In this document: positions 12,207 through 23,714 of the stretch, in pieces
Position numbering within the stretch: the first letter of the stretch is position 1
Layout: every line of letters begins with the position of its first letter
DNA from: Mesorhabditis belari
Taxonomy: Eukaryota; Nematoda; Chromadorea; Rhabditida; Rhabditidae
Length of the DNA stretch: 64,000 nt
Assembly: GCA_958450365.1 (NCBI GenBank)
Contig: CAUEEP010000733.1
Span: forward strand, 1,942,001 to 2,006,000
Direction: 5' to 3'
Program-made: the position numbers and the translations under genes
Notes under the pieces: generated by a model
Told to the model about the DNA's origin: nothing
What the model saw: the letters and a program-made list of their open reading frames with translations, nothing else
The model's database searches: none

Positions 12207-15004
12207 ATGAATTTCCTCATTCTTCTCCTACTCATTGCCATTCTCGCCCTCACATCAAATGCACAATGTAAGTAAACGGAAAACAGTGGAAATATGAGCA
12301 GCTTACGGGAGTGGGACAAATGCGACCTTTTTTTTTGCCCACCTGGACATTTGCGCACCTTTTTTTTGCTGGAAAGGCCTTAGGAAAGGTCGTAGAGCTT
12401 CAAAAAAGTTTTCATATAAGGGAATCGTATGCGTAGATTCAGAATTTTGACAAATCAGACCTCGCTGACACGTCAAATTTGGGCTAAAAGGCAAAAACTA
12501 CGCAACTTAACGCTTTTCCGCAATTTTTGCCTTTTAGCCCAAATTTGACGTGTCAGCGAGGTCTGATTTGTCGAAATTCGGAATCTACGCATACGATTCC
12601 CTTATATGGAAATATTTTCGAAGCTCTAAGGCCTTTTCCAGCAAAAAAAAGGTGCGCAAATGTCCAGGTGCGCAAAAAAAAGGTCGCATTTGTCCCACCC
12701 CCCCAGCTTACAAAAGAGTGCTCGTAGTTCAGCTCGTAGTTCGAGATCGGCTTGATACTGAGTGGATAGAGTTGTAGAATCGATCACGTTGATCACGCTG
12801 TCGTGAAGATTAGAGAAGGATCGCAAATGCATCGCAAGAACTTAAGCGTCTCAGTGAATCGCAAGAATTTAAGTATCATGCTTTTAAGGTATTTTTGCGT
12901 ATTTTTAGGACTTTTTCGTTATTTTCCCCTTTTAAGCTTGCTTGCGATACAACTAATAAAAAGTTTTCGGTCGGTCGGATCCATTCTCGACCGATTTTGA
13001 TTTACAAATACCATTGGCTTGAGCACCTAAATGAATACAGAGTAGGGGAAAAGTTCATGGGCACTTTTTATTCCATCATTTTCTGAATTCTCAAAGATGG
13101 CTTGATAAAAACTTAAAATATCAAAAACAAAAGTTTTTTTGTAGAATTTCAGCTTCAAAATAAGCAAAAGAGTTTGAAAAAAATGGCAAAATTGAAGAAA
13201 AGACGGGCAAAAGAGTCGGAAAGCCTTCAATGTGCATCGGGGGAAAAGATGTGCACCTAATGATTTTCAAGAACACCTACAAAAACATCTCAATCATCTC
13301 AATTTGTTTATTTTGGTTTTTCTTAAGATTAGACACCTTAAACTACTAAATCATAATTGAATTCACAGCGCCAGAAGGGATTTGTTTACAATTTTAGCGC
13401 ACAAAGTACACCCTAAAGCTTATTGAGTCTCAAGTTTCAACTTGAACAAGGCTAAACGAGCATGCATTTGTTTAATACTTTGAACAAATGCTTGAGCTTT
13501 GTCGCGCACAAAAATAAGAATCGAGTGCACCATAAGGAGTGTGTTGTGAACTTTTTGAAGCTTAAAGTACACCAAAAAGAGCAAGGCAAAAGAGCAAAAG
13601 GCTGAGAATCTTCAAAGTTTTCTTGTCTCCCGGAAAAAGTATTCAGGTTTGACTGAATATCTTTAGATTCATCGTTTTTTGGGTGGATTTTTGTGAACTT
13701 TTGTTTATTATAGGCTTACCCTGGGTTAAGGGAGAGAGAAAAAATTGAAAAAATCTTCTTGAAAACCTCAAAAGGTTAGTGATCAAAAGGCTTAAAAGTG
13801 TGCGCCAGAGATCGTGCTCGGTTTAGTGAATGAAGCAACTAAATTCAAATCTAAAAAAAAGTATTTGATATTCTAATAGTCATAGATTTTATATTTATTA
13901 AGTTTTTATCAAGCCACCTTTGAGAGTTCAGAAAATGATTGAATAAAAAGTGCCTAGGAACTTTTCAGCCACCCTAAAGGGAATCGCCCCCAATTCAGGT
14001 AAGGCTCGAGCCCAGGCCCATTCTGAGCAGTTTTTCATATTGATTTAAAATTAGCTTTTCGTTCCTCCAAAAAGACGCCGAGCCATGAGTGTTTGGCTTC
14101 AAAGTTTGATAGGCTTTTCAGTTAATTTTCTAGAATTTTCAAGTATTTCTGGGTCTTGAAATACTTGAAACTGATTGACTTTAAACTAACTGAAAAGCCT
14201 ATAAAACTTTGAAGCATTATATACAGAGCGAAAAAAAAGTCAGAAAATGGCAACACAATGCACTTAGACTTTATAAAAGAAAATCTGAACATAGATATTG
14301 CGAAACAGATTTGTTTTTGATTGGAGAGTAGATCTAATTATTGGGAGCAAAACAATCCTACTTGAAGTCCGTGCCTAGGAACTTTTCAGCCACCCTAAAG
14401 GGAATCGCCACCCTAAAGGGAATTAAAGCCACCCTAAAGGGAATTAAAGCCACCCTAAAGGGAATTAAAATTAGCTTTTCGTTCCTCCAAAAAGACGCCG
14501 AGCCATGAGTGTTTGGCTTCAAAGTTTGATAGGCTTTTCAGTTAATTTTCTAGAATTTTCAAGTATTTCTGGATCATTACTTGAAATACTTGAAACTGAT
14601 TGACTTAAAACTAACTGAAAAGCCTATAAAACTTTGAAACCAAATATCTCATGGCTAAGAGACGTTTTGGCAAAACAGAAAGCAGATTTGAAATCTGCTT
14701 CCAAAATTGTACAGAATGCACCCGGACTCGAGCCAAACGCACTGCGATCTTTCTCTAGTACTGCGCCAAAAGCACATGCGATCTTTCTCTAGTATGCAAA
14801 TAAGCTACGATATTTTCCAATAGGTTAGCAATAAAAATTTCGAAAATTCATTTACTGACCCTTTTGAATGAGAGCTAAACAACGCTTTTCACAACTAATT
14901 TCTTCTTTTCAGGGGGCTGGGGATCGGGCTATGGAAGTGGATATGGAAGTGGATACGGAAGCTACTACAGTCCCTACTATAGCAGGGGATATTATGGAAA
15001 ATAG
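12207..15004 (+). CDS. Gly/Tyr-rich secreted antimicrobial peptide (nlp/cnc type)
   Basis: Two exons: 12207-12267 and 14913-15004 (TAG). Exon 1 encodes a signal peptide (MNFLILLLLIAILALTSNAQ) and ends in phase 1 at GTAAGT. Exon 2 follows TCTTTTCAG and joins in phase 1, so the mature peptide begins with Trp. It has three GYGS repeats, then YYSPYYSRGYYGK. The ~50-residue precursor matches the layout of nematode caenacin/NLP-29 peptides: signal peptide, then a Gly/Trp/Tyr-rich mature region with aromatic-Gly repeats and a basic end. These act in epidermal defence. The family is known; induction here is inference. The 2.6-kb intron is very long for so small a gene and consists largely of repeats. 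Confidence 0.8.
12307..12703. mobile_element. Near-perfect hairpin MITE with 8-bp target duplication
   Basis: Two arms of about 190 bases are inverted repeats almost end to end (GGGAGTGGGACAAATGCGAC on the left, its complement on the right). The direct repeat CAGCTTAC flanks both ends (12299-12306 and 12704-12711). An 8-bp duplication suggests mobilisation by a hAT-type transposase rather than Tc1/mariner. Lies in the antimicrobial peptide intron. Confidence 0.78.
13046..13975. mobile_element. Probable non-autonomous TIR element
   Basis: 13053-13115 and 13895-13968 are inverted repeats built around GGCACTTTTTATTC and its complement, with further matching to AGTTTTTATCAAGCC. No transposase visible; exact ends and target duplication are unclear. 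Confidence 0.5.
13950..14640. repeat. Duplicated hairpin unit with 21-bp tandem repeats
   Basis: 14044-14222 and 14463-14640 are close direct copies. Each contains a hairpin whose arms include GATAGGCTTTTCAGTTA and its complement. Between them, about four copies of GCCACCCTAAAGGGAATTAAA run from 14389 to 14468. The motif GTGCCTAGGAACTTTTCAGC occurs at the head of both units. Confidence 0.65.
14213..14375. repeat. Direct repeat, partner at 15508-15665
   Basis: About 155 bases beginning CATTATATACAGAGCGAAAA recur at 15508-15665 with few differences. Non-coding. One copy lies inside the peptide gene intron, the other downstream of the gene. Confidence 0.65.
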
Positions 15005-15151
15005 AGATACTTTATATTGGCCTCCACGATCATCTCAACAGCCTATTAATGCTATTATTAAAACGTGTACAACAAATAAAAAAGCTTCAGTGATTTGGGA
15101 TGCGAATTGTAGACTTCAACTGAGCGTCAGGATGACGTCATATGTACACTA

Positions 15152-15373
15152 ATGGACAATGAAATATGATATCTGAAAAAAGATCGTCACTTTCGCGCGT
15201 CTGTAACTCCCTTGTCTTTACCGTATTTCTAAATATTAATATTACCATTGTGTAGCGCTTGAAAAGAGCTTTCAGAAAATGTAGAACACTAATAGTTTAA
15301 ACTCAAAGACAATGGAGTTACAGACGCGAAAAAGTGACGATCGTTTTTTCAAATATGATATTTCATTGTCCAG
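15152..15373. mobile_element. Palindromic MITE, 222 bp, TA duplication
   Basis: Inverted arms run from TGGACAATGAAATATGATAT to the complementary end ATTTCATTGTCCAG, including GATCGTCACTTT and GTCTGTAACTCC. TA at 15150-15151 and 15374-15375. It follows the antimicrobial peptide stop codon by about 150 bases. Confidence 0.7.
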
Positions 15374-15721
15374 TACTGTATCATGCACAAATGCACCAGC
15401 GTCACATGGCACAAACTTTGCCTCTTAGAAAAAGAAAGATAGTTCCCATTTTTTCAAAGCGTTTATTCTCGTTGATATACAAATGTGCAGTGATAACAAA
15501 CATCAAATGCATTATATACAGAGCGAAAAAAAGTCAGAAAATGGCAACACAATGCACTTAGACTTTATAAAAGAAAATTTGAACATGGATATTGCGAAAT
15601 TGTTTTGTTTTTGATTGGAGAGTAGATCTAATCATCGGGAGCAAAACAATCCAACTTGAAGTCCGTCTAGGAAATTAATATTTCATTGTTTGAAGTCTTA
15701 CTTCGGCTTTTTATAGGAATC

Positions 15722-18700
15722 CTAATTTAAGCATTCGCCTTTCTCTTTTTCACTCACCACTCCATCAAAGCTCCACTGTTCATCATCGTTACACACAAAT
15801 GGTCGATAGTCGCCTCCAGCAATGGTGCTATTGTAGCCAATCTATAAGTTTTCAATATTTAGTAATTGATTTCCTGATTCTATTTCTCAGAATAATTAAG
15901 GACAAACCGAGCTCTTTCCATCTTCTCTGTAACCGTATAAATTTTCTGTATAGGATTCCCCTTGCCACAACTCGAAGACGGCCTGAAAAGTTGATTGTGG
16001 GACATTTGAAACGCGCCCCGCCCCTTTGCCATTAGCATAATAGCTTTGAGCTGAAATATCTTGGCTTTGGGCTGTCCAATTGAAATAGCTTTTGTACCAA
16101 TCAACCGAGAAAGACTTGGTCTATCTAGTGATACTAAGAGTATTTAAAGTGGACACCCAGAAGCCAATGGCGAAAGGGGCGGGCGCGTATCAAATGTCCG
16201 ATAACTTGAAAAGTTAGCTATTGTACAGCTTGGCTTTTTTCCAGATAAAATTGACTTACGGTCGTTTCGGGAGCATTCACTCGACAAAACCAATCGGCAA
16301 TCAAACAATTGTTGTTGGCTGGATCATTGCTGAAAGTAAGTCTCATTACCTTAAAGGGGCATTACCTCATTGAGCCATTCAGTTGATAGCCGTTCATTAT
16401 ACCAAAAACTTGTGCGATAACTCAATAAATCTCACCTGTAGCGGTAAGCTGGCGTTCCCAATTTGGCGTAGTACTTCTCGTTGTATATTTCGTCCACGTT
16501 TTTCGTACATCTTTGACAAGCTGAAAAGAGTTGTTCGCTTCCTAACAACGGTTATTTCAATAGGAAAAAACTGGCCTAATCTTTTGCCTTGTTTCCTTAC
16601 AAATAAGCCATTACAACTAAATAATTGTAATTACCGGGTAAAGGCGTTGTCGTGGTCTTCTTTGAGGTGGTCTGGACACCGTCGCACAAACCACAAGAAA
16701 CAGGACAATAGTCTTTCTTTGTTTGTGTGCTGTATTCGGTCGATTCACAGAAGTTCAAGTCAGCGATCCACCCGGGACAGCTACAAGCTTTTGAGATACA
16801 CATTCCATCAATCACATATCATGTTGAGTACGAAGTCTTGCACCCACATTCATTTTCTAATTGAATAAGTCTCAGACTTCTTTCGTTAGATAGCCTAATC
16901 ATTTCTCTTGCAAATGTCTTTTGAAAACTTCTGAAAAGCTTTGTTTTTAAGGTTTTTCATTAGCAAGAAGCCGAGTGTTCAAAAACGACAGGGTCCGATG
17001 ATGCGATTTGGACCGTTTCTTTGAATTAAACCTATTTTGATGGCACAATAAAAAAGATAGCGCCCAAGTATTAGGCCCACAACCAAGATTTCAGAATAAT
17101 TCGTTTAGCGGTGTTCTTTATGTGTTCATTTTTCAAGATTTTTAAAAATACCAGTTTTCGGACTCGCAGATTATTCTAAAATACTCAAAATTGTTTAAAA
17201 ATGACAAAAAGTAAATGCTAAACATTTATAATGAAAGAAACCGTTTGGTATTTGGTAGTTTAAGACTCGTCCATTTCGATAATGAAATGATGGGTACAAG
17301 ACTTAGTACTGAACCTAATAGTTCTAATGGTGTAACCCATTTTTAGCACTTATGCTCTTGTTTAGTCTTATGGTCAACGAAATCTATCCTGATCGCCTTA
17401 AACAGTGCAAAGTTCACTCAAATGACTCAATTCACTCGGATATGTTCATAAAAATGGAGTCAGCATGTCTCATTGATGCACGTAAATCAATAGAGCTTGG
17501 CTTTTCTAGTTTTCGTTCTCGCAGACTATTCGAAAATATTAAGAATTGTTTAAAAATGACAAAAAGTAAATGATAAACATTTATAATGAAAGAAGTCGTT
17601 TGGTATTTGGTAGTTTGAGACTCATTTAGATAATGAAATGAAGGTAGTACTCAACCTAATCGAACCCACCCAGTTTTATCAGTACATGTCGTAGTTGTCG
17701 TTGTTGGTGCCTTCGTGGTAGTGGTGCTTGTTTTTGTTGTGGGTGCTGGCCAAATCTGATCACTACACATCTTGCAAGAGACTGGGCAGTTCTCTTTCTT
17801 CTGCGCTGCACCGTACGTCGGTTCATCGCAATAGTTGTAATCAGCAATCCATTGGGCACAACTGGAAATTATCCACCCACCATGCCATTTCAGCAATGGT
17901 ATTACTCACAATGATTTATCAACACATGCTGCCTTCTGCGTTGTAGTTGTCGGTTTTGATGTGGTTGTTGATGGATTTGTCGGCGAGTCATAAGTGGCAC
18001 TAGCATACGGCATTTGGCTTGTCGTAACGGTAGAAGTGGTTGATGCGGATACTGTAAGCACACAGTTAATTTACCTAAAAAAAACTAGCACTCGCCAGAT
18101 CTGTAGGTAAACGAATAAGAGCTAATCCGGTATCGATTGTTGATGATTACTGGCACTATATGGCCTTCAGAAATAATTTTGTTCCCGACATCCTCTATGC
18201 AACAATAGCTGAAAGAATTGAAAAGTTTAAGCAATCCGAAAACGAACAGAAAGCGATTGGTTCCTCCGAGGACCGATTTTTGGACTAGACTACGGCTTAA
18301 TCATTCAGGGACTATACAGGGTGTTCGATACAAAAAGCTTCTGGTGGCAAGAGGATCGGGGTTGTGGTGCCAAAGTAAAAGATTTGTGCTCTCATTTTTT
18401 CACTGTTTTTACGCTTTCATGATACCCCTATCATGAGTCTGAGACCATGGTCATTGTCATTCAAACACCTTATGGACTGTTGAGATCTTACAAAAATTTG
18501 GGGAAGTATTCAAACATGAATCTTTAAGAGACCAATGTGATGATCAATGACAAATGAAAATGTATACACCACGATGTCCGTACAAAGTATTAACTTTATG
18601 CCAAAAGTGTAATCGTGGTGATGCTCATGGTCTCTCAGAGTCATCATAGGAGCATCATCAAAGCGCAAAAAAAACTGAAAAGGTATAAAAAATGAGAGGC

Positions 18701-21700
18701 CAAACTTTGGTACCAGAACCACACCACCCTCTTCCTTAGAGTGTGTTCCTTGTGAGAAAGTTTTTGGACTAGACTACGGCTTAATCATTCAGGGACTATA
18801 CAGGGTGTTCGATGAAAAAAAAAGTATTTTCGATACAAAAAGCTTCTGGTGGCAAGAGGATCGGGGTTGTGGTGCCAAAGTAAAAGATTTGTGCTCTCAT
18901 TTTTTTCACTTTTTTTTTATGCTTTCTTAATACCCCTATGATGAATCTGAGCGTGCCACCATGGTTATTGTTAACCAAACACTTTATGGACTGATCGGAT
19001 CGGTTGGGTTTGAGGAAGTATTCAAAAATGAACACTTGTGATCAATGTGATGATCAATGACAAATGACCAATGTAAAAGATCAATAAAAGACCAATTTTC
19101 GTATGTTCCTGATCAATAAACTGTTTGGTTTACAATATTACTTGTTATAAAAGTCTCTTAAATACACTACCGATGTCCGTACAAAGTATGAACTTTATAG
19201 CAAAAATGTCATGGTGGTGATGACCATGGTGGCACTATCAGAGTCATCAATAGGGGTATCATCAAAGCGTAAAAAAGTGTATCATTCACTTTAGCACCAA
19301 AAGTATAAAAAATGAGAGCCTAAATCTTTCACTTTAGCACCAAAAACCACCACCGTAATCCTCTTTACACATCGAGTAAATTGAATATCTTTACATTTGA
19401 AGGGAATTTGCCACTCTTGCTTATTGTTTGGATAATCAAGCCATTGTTCAAAATCTGGGATCTCTATGAGAAACGAAAATTTTGGCTAACAATAAGCCGA
19501 CTAACCGGAGCCCAGTGAGTCGATGATCGCTGCTCCCTTTCACCTCGATGCTTTTTTGTGTACAACCCGCTGTGCATTTATCGCTGGTGAGAGCCTTGAT
19601 CACCACCTCGACTTTATTTCCGGCAGGAGCCTGGGAATGATTTTGCTATCTGCGGGTATTGCTCTACTCACTTTAATCAAAAAACTGCACGTCTCAAAGG
19701 TGGGATTTTCAACATTAGCTGTTCCAATAGTCCAATTTTGCGTTTGTAGCGTTGTAGTGGCCGTCAGAGTAGCTCCACAACCGGGTGCCTAAAGCAGGAA
19801 GTTATTCCCAAAATTAGCAAAGCTATCGCCAACCCTATCCGAGCAAGTCGGTCCACCCCATCCACTTGGGCAAAAACAAATATTGCAGTTTTTCGAATCT
19901 CTGAAGCCTCCATTCACACATGTTGCCCCAGTTGGACAGAATTCTATAGTTTTTTTTGCTTACTTGGTCTCATCTTTTATCATATATTTTTAAAATTATG
20001 ATTTCATTCAACAATCAATAATAGGACCAGTCTTTGGCTCTAGAAAATTTTTTTGTTAAAAGACTATGATTAACTAGTTTAACTATTGTTGATCGCTATG
20101 GCTAGCTGTTTAATTCTTAAACTTTGTTAAACTTTAGACAACAAACGTTTGCATTGATAATGTTCGTTCATCATCGAAATATCGTAGAAGGACACCTGAT
20201 TTCCCCCCATCACATTTTGATAAGGTATAACCTGGAATCAGAGAATTACTTCTAGTCAGCAATTCTCTTGGTCGAAGTCAATGCTGGCTATTGGCTATCA
20301 AACCTTGGCCATCATCGTCTTTGTCGTACCGTCAATGGAAAAGGCCGTCTCATCGTATTGCATGAGACTTCCATAATCATATGGAATTCCATAGTTGTAG
20401 TTGCTGGTGTTGCTGGTCTAAAACTAGCTGTCGTTGCCACAAGACTGAAACAAGCCTCGCGATAGTTTCCTTTACTCGCCGCTTTCACATTATCCAGGTA
20501 TACGGTTATGGAATCATTTCTGTCGAATCGGCTCATTATGTGAAAGAATCCGAGAGCGTGAGCGATCTCATGAGCCGCGTTACGAAACTGAAATCCACTC
20601 TTATAAACAAGGCTACACGAGGCTCTCAGAAAAGGCATCGGGTGAGAGCTAAAATACAATAAATCTGGAAAGTAGAAAAAAAGATAAATAAGGCGTGTTA
20701 ATATATATAAAAATCAAGTGTCTGTCTGTCGGCGGCCTATGGGAGGGAGGGCTCGACAAACTTTGCATTAGCCTCAAAACACTCAGACAGAGAAACCTCA
20801 ACTGGTGTTAATAATAAAGTATAATGTTAGTAAAGTCAATAAGGCATAACTCGCTTCAGTCTTAGTTTGCTAGAAAGAAGTTTTTTTTACGAAATTTCTT
20901 GTAAATCGAGTTTTTCTGGCTCACTTACATTATTAGCACAGCCTTCTGTCAATTGGATACTTTGCTCTCCACCAACCATTCCAACATTCGAATTGCAAAG
21001 GGTGCCCAAGTAGAAACGGACACGATTTCTGAATATTATCATCATCATGCCAGGCTAGTCATGAAAAATTGCTGGCTATTTTGATCCTCCCTCCGCCTTA
21101 TTATGAAAAACTTACGGAGCATTTTCGTCTTCCACAAAATTGATACAAGTCACATTTGCCCAAAAAGCGATTGCCATTCGTGCAACCGTTTGTTTGGCCG
21201 GGGCATAATTTTCATCAAAATAATAGTAGAAAGTTGTACCCCAGGTAATGTACGGATATCCACCATCATAATAGGCCTGCACAGTTCAGATTGGAAAACA
21301 AACGGCCTTCAGAAAAAAACCTGTCTCTTCTCTCTTGTTTCAACTTGTCCTTCGACTTCATCATCATCGACAAACTCTCCAAGCAAAGCATCGACTTGCG
21401 CGCTATAGAGAAAAAAAAGGTATATTGTCAATCCTTTAAAAGAAAAGAATATTTTGTATTGCCTCACGATCAGCTCAATCTTCAATACCCATTTAAGCCA
21501 TAAAGTGCTGTTTATAGAAAGCCCTTTTTTTCAGAAAGCCCTTCGGAGTTTCTTTCGTCAAGCTTGCCAATAATAAAAACTTTAAAAGACGATGAATTTC
21601 TACAGGTTTAATTCAAAGTTTAGATAAAGAAAAAAGAAAACGAACTCTGTGAGCTTCATATCTCCTCCATACAATGATTCGGCCAAACCAGCAGCCTGAT

Positions 21701-22327
21701 TGATCTGGAAAATAGTGAATCCCATCTTCTTTATAAGAAGCCAATTACTAATACAATATAAAGAAAAGTGAAAAAAGCATAGAAACCCTGAAAAGTCGAC
21801 GAACCTCATCAATGGTCTTTTCATTTGGGAGTCGTGGGGATCGAACGTAGTTTTGGAGATGCTGAAATGGAAATATCACTAAAAGAAAAGGAATTTGAAG
21901 TTCGATTTGAAATTATGTAAATTCATGTAAAGAAACTTTAAGCTTTGCGGCCCATTCAGCTTTTTCCGCATCGGTTGGCTTGTAATCTCTCCTCGCTGTG
22001 TTCATTCGATCCAATGCCATTAGGAATCGGTCAACGTTTGTTGCCCGTCCGAAAGACTAAAATAATATTTTGATTGACTTTTAGGCGAGATCGAAACTAT
22101 CTTTACAGTACTCGCTGGCAGAAAGTGAAGCTGTCACTGAAGCTGTCACTGAAGTGAAGCTGATACTGTGTTACCTGTTTGAACTCATTGATTTTCTCCT
22201 TTGACAGCATTCCCCATTTATGCTTGATGAACGGCAGTTTTCCTTGGATTCGCCCGAGTCCAATCGACTCGACACAACACACGGCAAGGAGGAACAACAA
22301 AGAGACATGAAAGAGTTGACTTGACAT
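15722..22327 (-). CDS. NAS-type astacin metalloprotease with EGF, CUB, two ShKT and C6-like module
   Basis: Secreted zinc endopeptidase. Exons from 22327 down: 22327..22175, 22056..21937, 21861..21805, 21704..21646, 21402..21321, 21276..21116, 21028..20929, 20587..20452, 20417..20304, 20231..20147, 19943..19834, 19788..19672, 19630..19506, 18208..18096, 18051..17910, 17861..17670, 16780..16635, 16520..16436, 16329..16260, 15982..15908, 15841..15722. Order: signal peptide (MSSQLFHVSLLFLLAVCC), propeptide ending EKRQ, astacin domain with HEIAHALGFFHIMSRFDR and Met-turn PYDYGSLMQYD, EGF (CVNGGF...CFCPSGWGG), CUB, Thr-rich linker, two ShKT (each with CPVSC), then a C6-like end with VCNDDEQW and a final Cys. 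About 786 residues. All joins keep phase except 20452/20417, which is one base off. The exon at 18096 needs a GC donor. The family processes cuticle/ECM proteins. Confidence 0.85.
15999..16203. mobile_element. MITE copy in astacin intron
   Basis: Ends GGACATTTGAAACGCGCCCC and the complementary GGGCGCGTATCAAATGTCC, with inverted GCCATTRGC further in. A second, more diverged copy lies at 59333-59570. It occupies the intron between the exons at 15982 and 16260. Confidence 0.65.
18276..19380. repeat. Repeat-filled CUB intron
   Basis: 18276-18425 and 18762-18915 are direct repeats of about 150 bases containing TATACAGGGTGTTCGATA and AAAGCTTCTGGTGGCAAGAG. Around them lie inverted and partial copies of segments containing ATGGTGGCACTATCAGAGTC-like and CCAAAGTAAAAGATTTGTG-like words. 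This accounts for the 1.3-kb intron between exons 19506 and 18208. The CAGGGTGTTC motif suggests a transposon end; a related end is at about 41450. Confidence 0.5.
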
Positions 22328-22400
22328 TCTAAAGAGAAACGGAGTCTTTGAACAGTTTAGGAGTTGGGCTAAGAAAGAAAGGACGTAATCCAACTTAAAG
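22089..22400 (-). repeat. Inverted duplication arm 1 (astacin exon 1 and promoter)
   Basis: Matches 23222-23525 in opposite orientation, covering intron 1 start, exon 1, and about 70 bases of 5' flank with CCCAACTCNTAAACTGTTCA. The centre of the inverted pair is unrelated AT-rich DNA. Confidence 0.75.
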
Positions 22401-23221
22401 ACTGCTTCTAATAATTTGCTAAGATTGTAAAAATATTGTACAAATATCATATAAAAAAACCGAAAACCCAGATCAAAATCAAAAAACGAAAAACCCACTA
22501 TACCCCTTCTCAAAAAAGTCAAGATCAGGTTGTGAGCGAGAGCGATCATTCAGTCGCCGTTGTACTTTTGATTCCGGTCCCCTCTTATATAATAGATGAC
22601 AGCCGCAAAAATGACCGTGATTTCTTTCTGTGCGGCACGTAGACATTTTTTAAAATTAAATTCTACATCGACCGGAAATCCAAATTCTATTGTAGAAGAA
22701 ACAAGAAAAAAAAAATCCCAAAATACCACTTATACACTCTTGACCCCCAACTGTGCCAGTCGAAAATTTCCCTTTTTGCGTTTGCACGAGACGCTTCTAT
22801 CATGAATGGCCTATATGGAAGTTGGCTATACGATTTTCTATTCTATATTGAAGTACAGTCTAAATTCTTTCTAAAATCGTCAATTCAAAAAGCCTATACA
22901 CTTTTGATCTCTGGGTCTCTGAAAAATTCATTTCAAATTTTTTTGGAATTTTTCATATTTTTGCTCAAAATCCAGGATCTATCAGTATTGTTTCTATATT
23001 GTTTTTGTTGTTGTTTTTGTTTCTATATCGATTCTCTCCAAATTTATCGAACCTTATCGATAAAGATAGATACAGTCATCAAAAAAGTCTTGACCCATTG
23101 CTCCTGAAAGGATTAAAACAAAACTTTTTGGACAAAAATGACCGTTTCAGAAAAACCTTTAGAAGAAAGCGAATAATTTAGCGAATGTGCTCTGGTTTTC
23201 GGATTAAGGAGCTGTTTTTAT
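22401..23221. other. AT-rich spacer between inverted exon copies
   Basis: Contains only shadow frames rich in Phe/Leu/Lys. If the arms drive transcription outward they would form a divergent promoter region; nothing more specific is visible. Confidence 0.35.
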
Positions 23222-23525
23222 TGGGAAGCAGTCTTTAAGTTGAATTACTTCCTTTCTTTCTTAGCCCAACTCTTAAACTGTTCAAAGACTCCGTTTCTCT
23301 TTAGAATGTCAAGTCTTTCATGTCAACTCTTTCATGTCTCTTTGTTGTTCCTCCTTGCCGTGTGTTGTGTCGAGTCGATTGGACTCGGGCGAATCCAAGG
23401 AAAACTGCCGTTCCTCAAGCATAAATGGGGAATGCTGTCAAAGGAGAAAATCAATGAGTTCAAACAGGTAACACAATATCAGCTGTCACTTTCTTTCAGC
23501 GAGTACTGTAAAGATAGTTTCGATT
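23222..23525 (+). pseudogene. Inverted copy of astacin exon 1
   Basis: Frame from ATG 23306 repeats the signal peptide and early propeptide of the astacin (VCCVESIGLGRIQGKLPF) through LSKEKINEFKQ and the GTAACAC donor. It differs by a 12-base in-frame duplication just after the start (SSLSCQLFHV) and an Ile-to-Leu change. No further astacin exons follow, because homology ends near 23525 and transposase-like sequence begins at about 23715. A secreted stub could still be expressed, but I read it as a relic. Confidence 0.7.
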
Positions 23526-23714
23526 CATTGGGGGCTATTCATTTTAGCACAAACAAACTAAGAACATTAACTTTGAGTCGCAAAAAACTCTTGACCCACT
23601 GGTTGATTGTTATGAAAACTTTGTTTTTGATACATTATTCTGATTTTTCGGAATTAATTTATTATGTTCTAGGAAGAGATATCTGGATACTCCGACAAAG
23701 TAGAATATTTTTTC

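Noticed and set aside
16383..16868. 161-codon plus-strand frame
   Set aside because: Antisense to two ShKT/C6-region exons of the astacin whose phases and cysteines fit; composition is of a shadow frame.
22802..23107. 101-codon Phe/Cys-rich frame between inverted arms
   Set aside because: Low-complexity AT-rich translation without signal or splice evidence.
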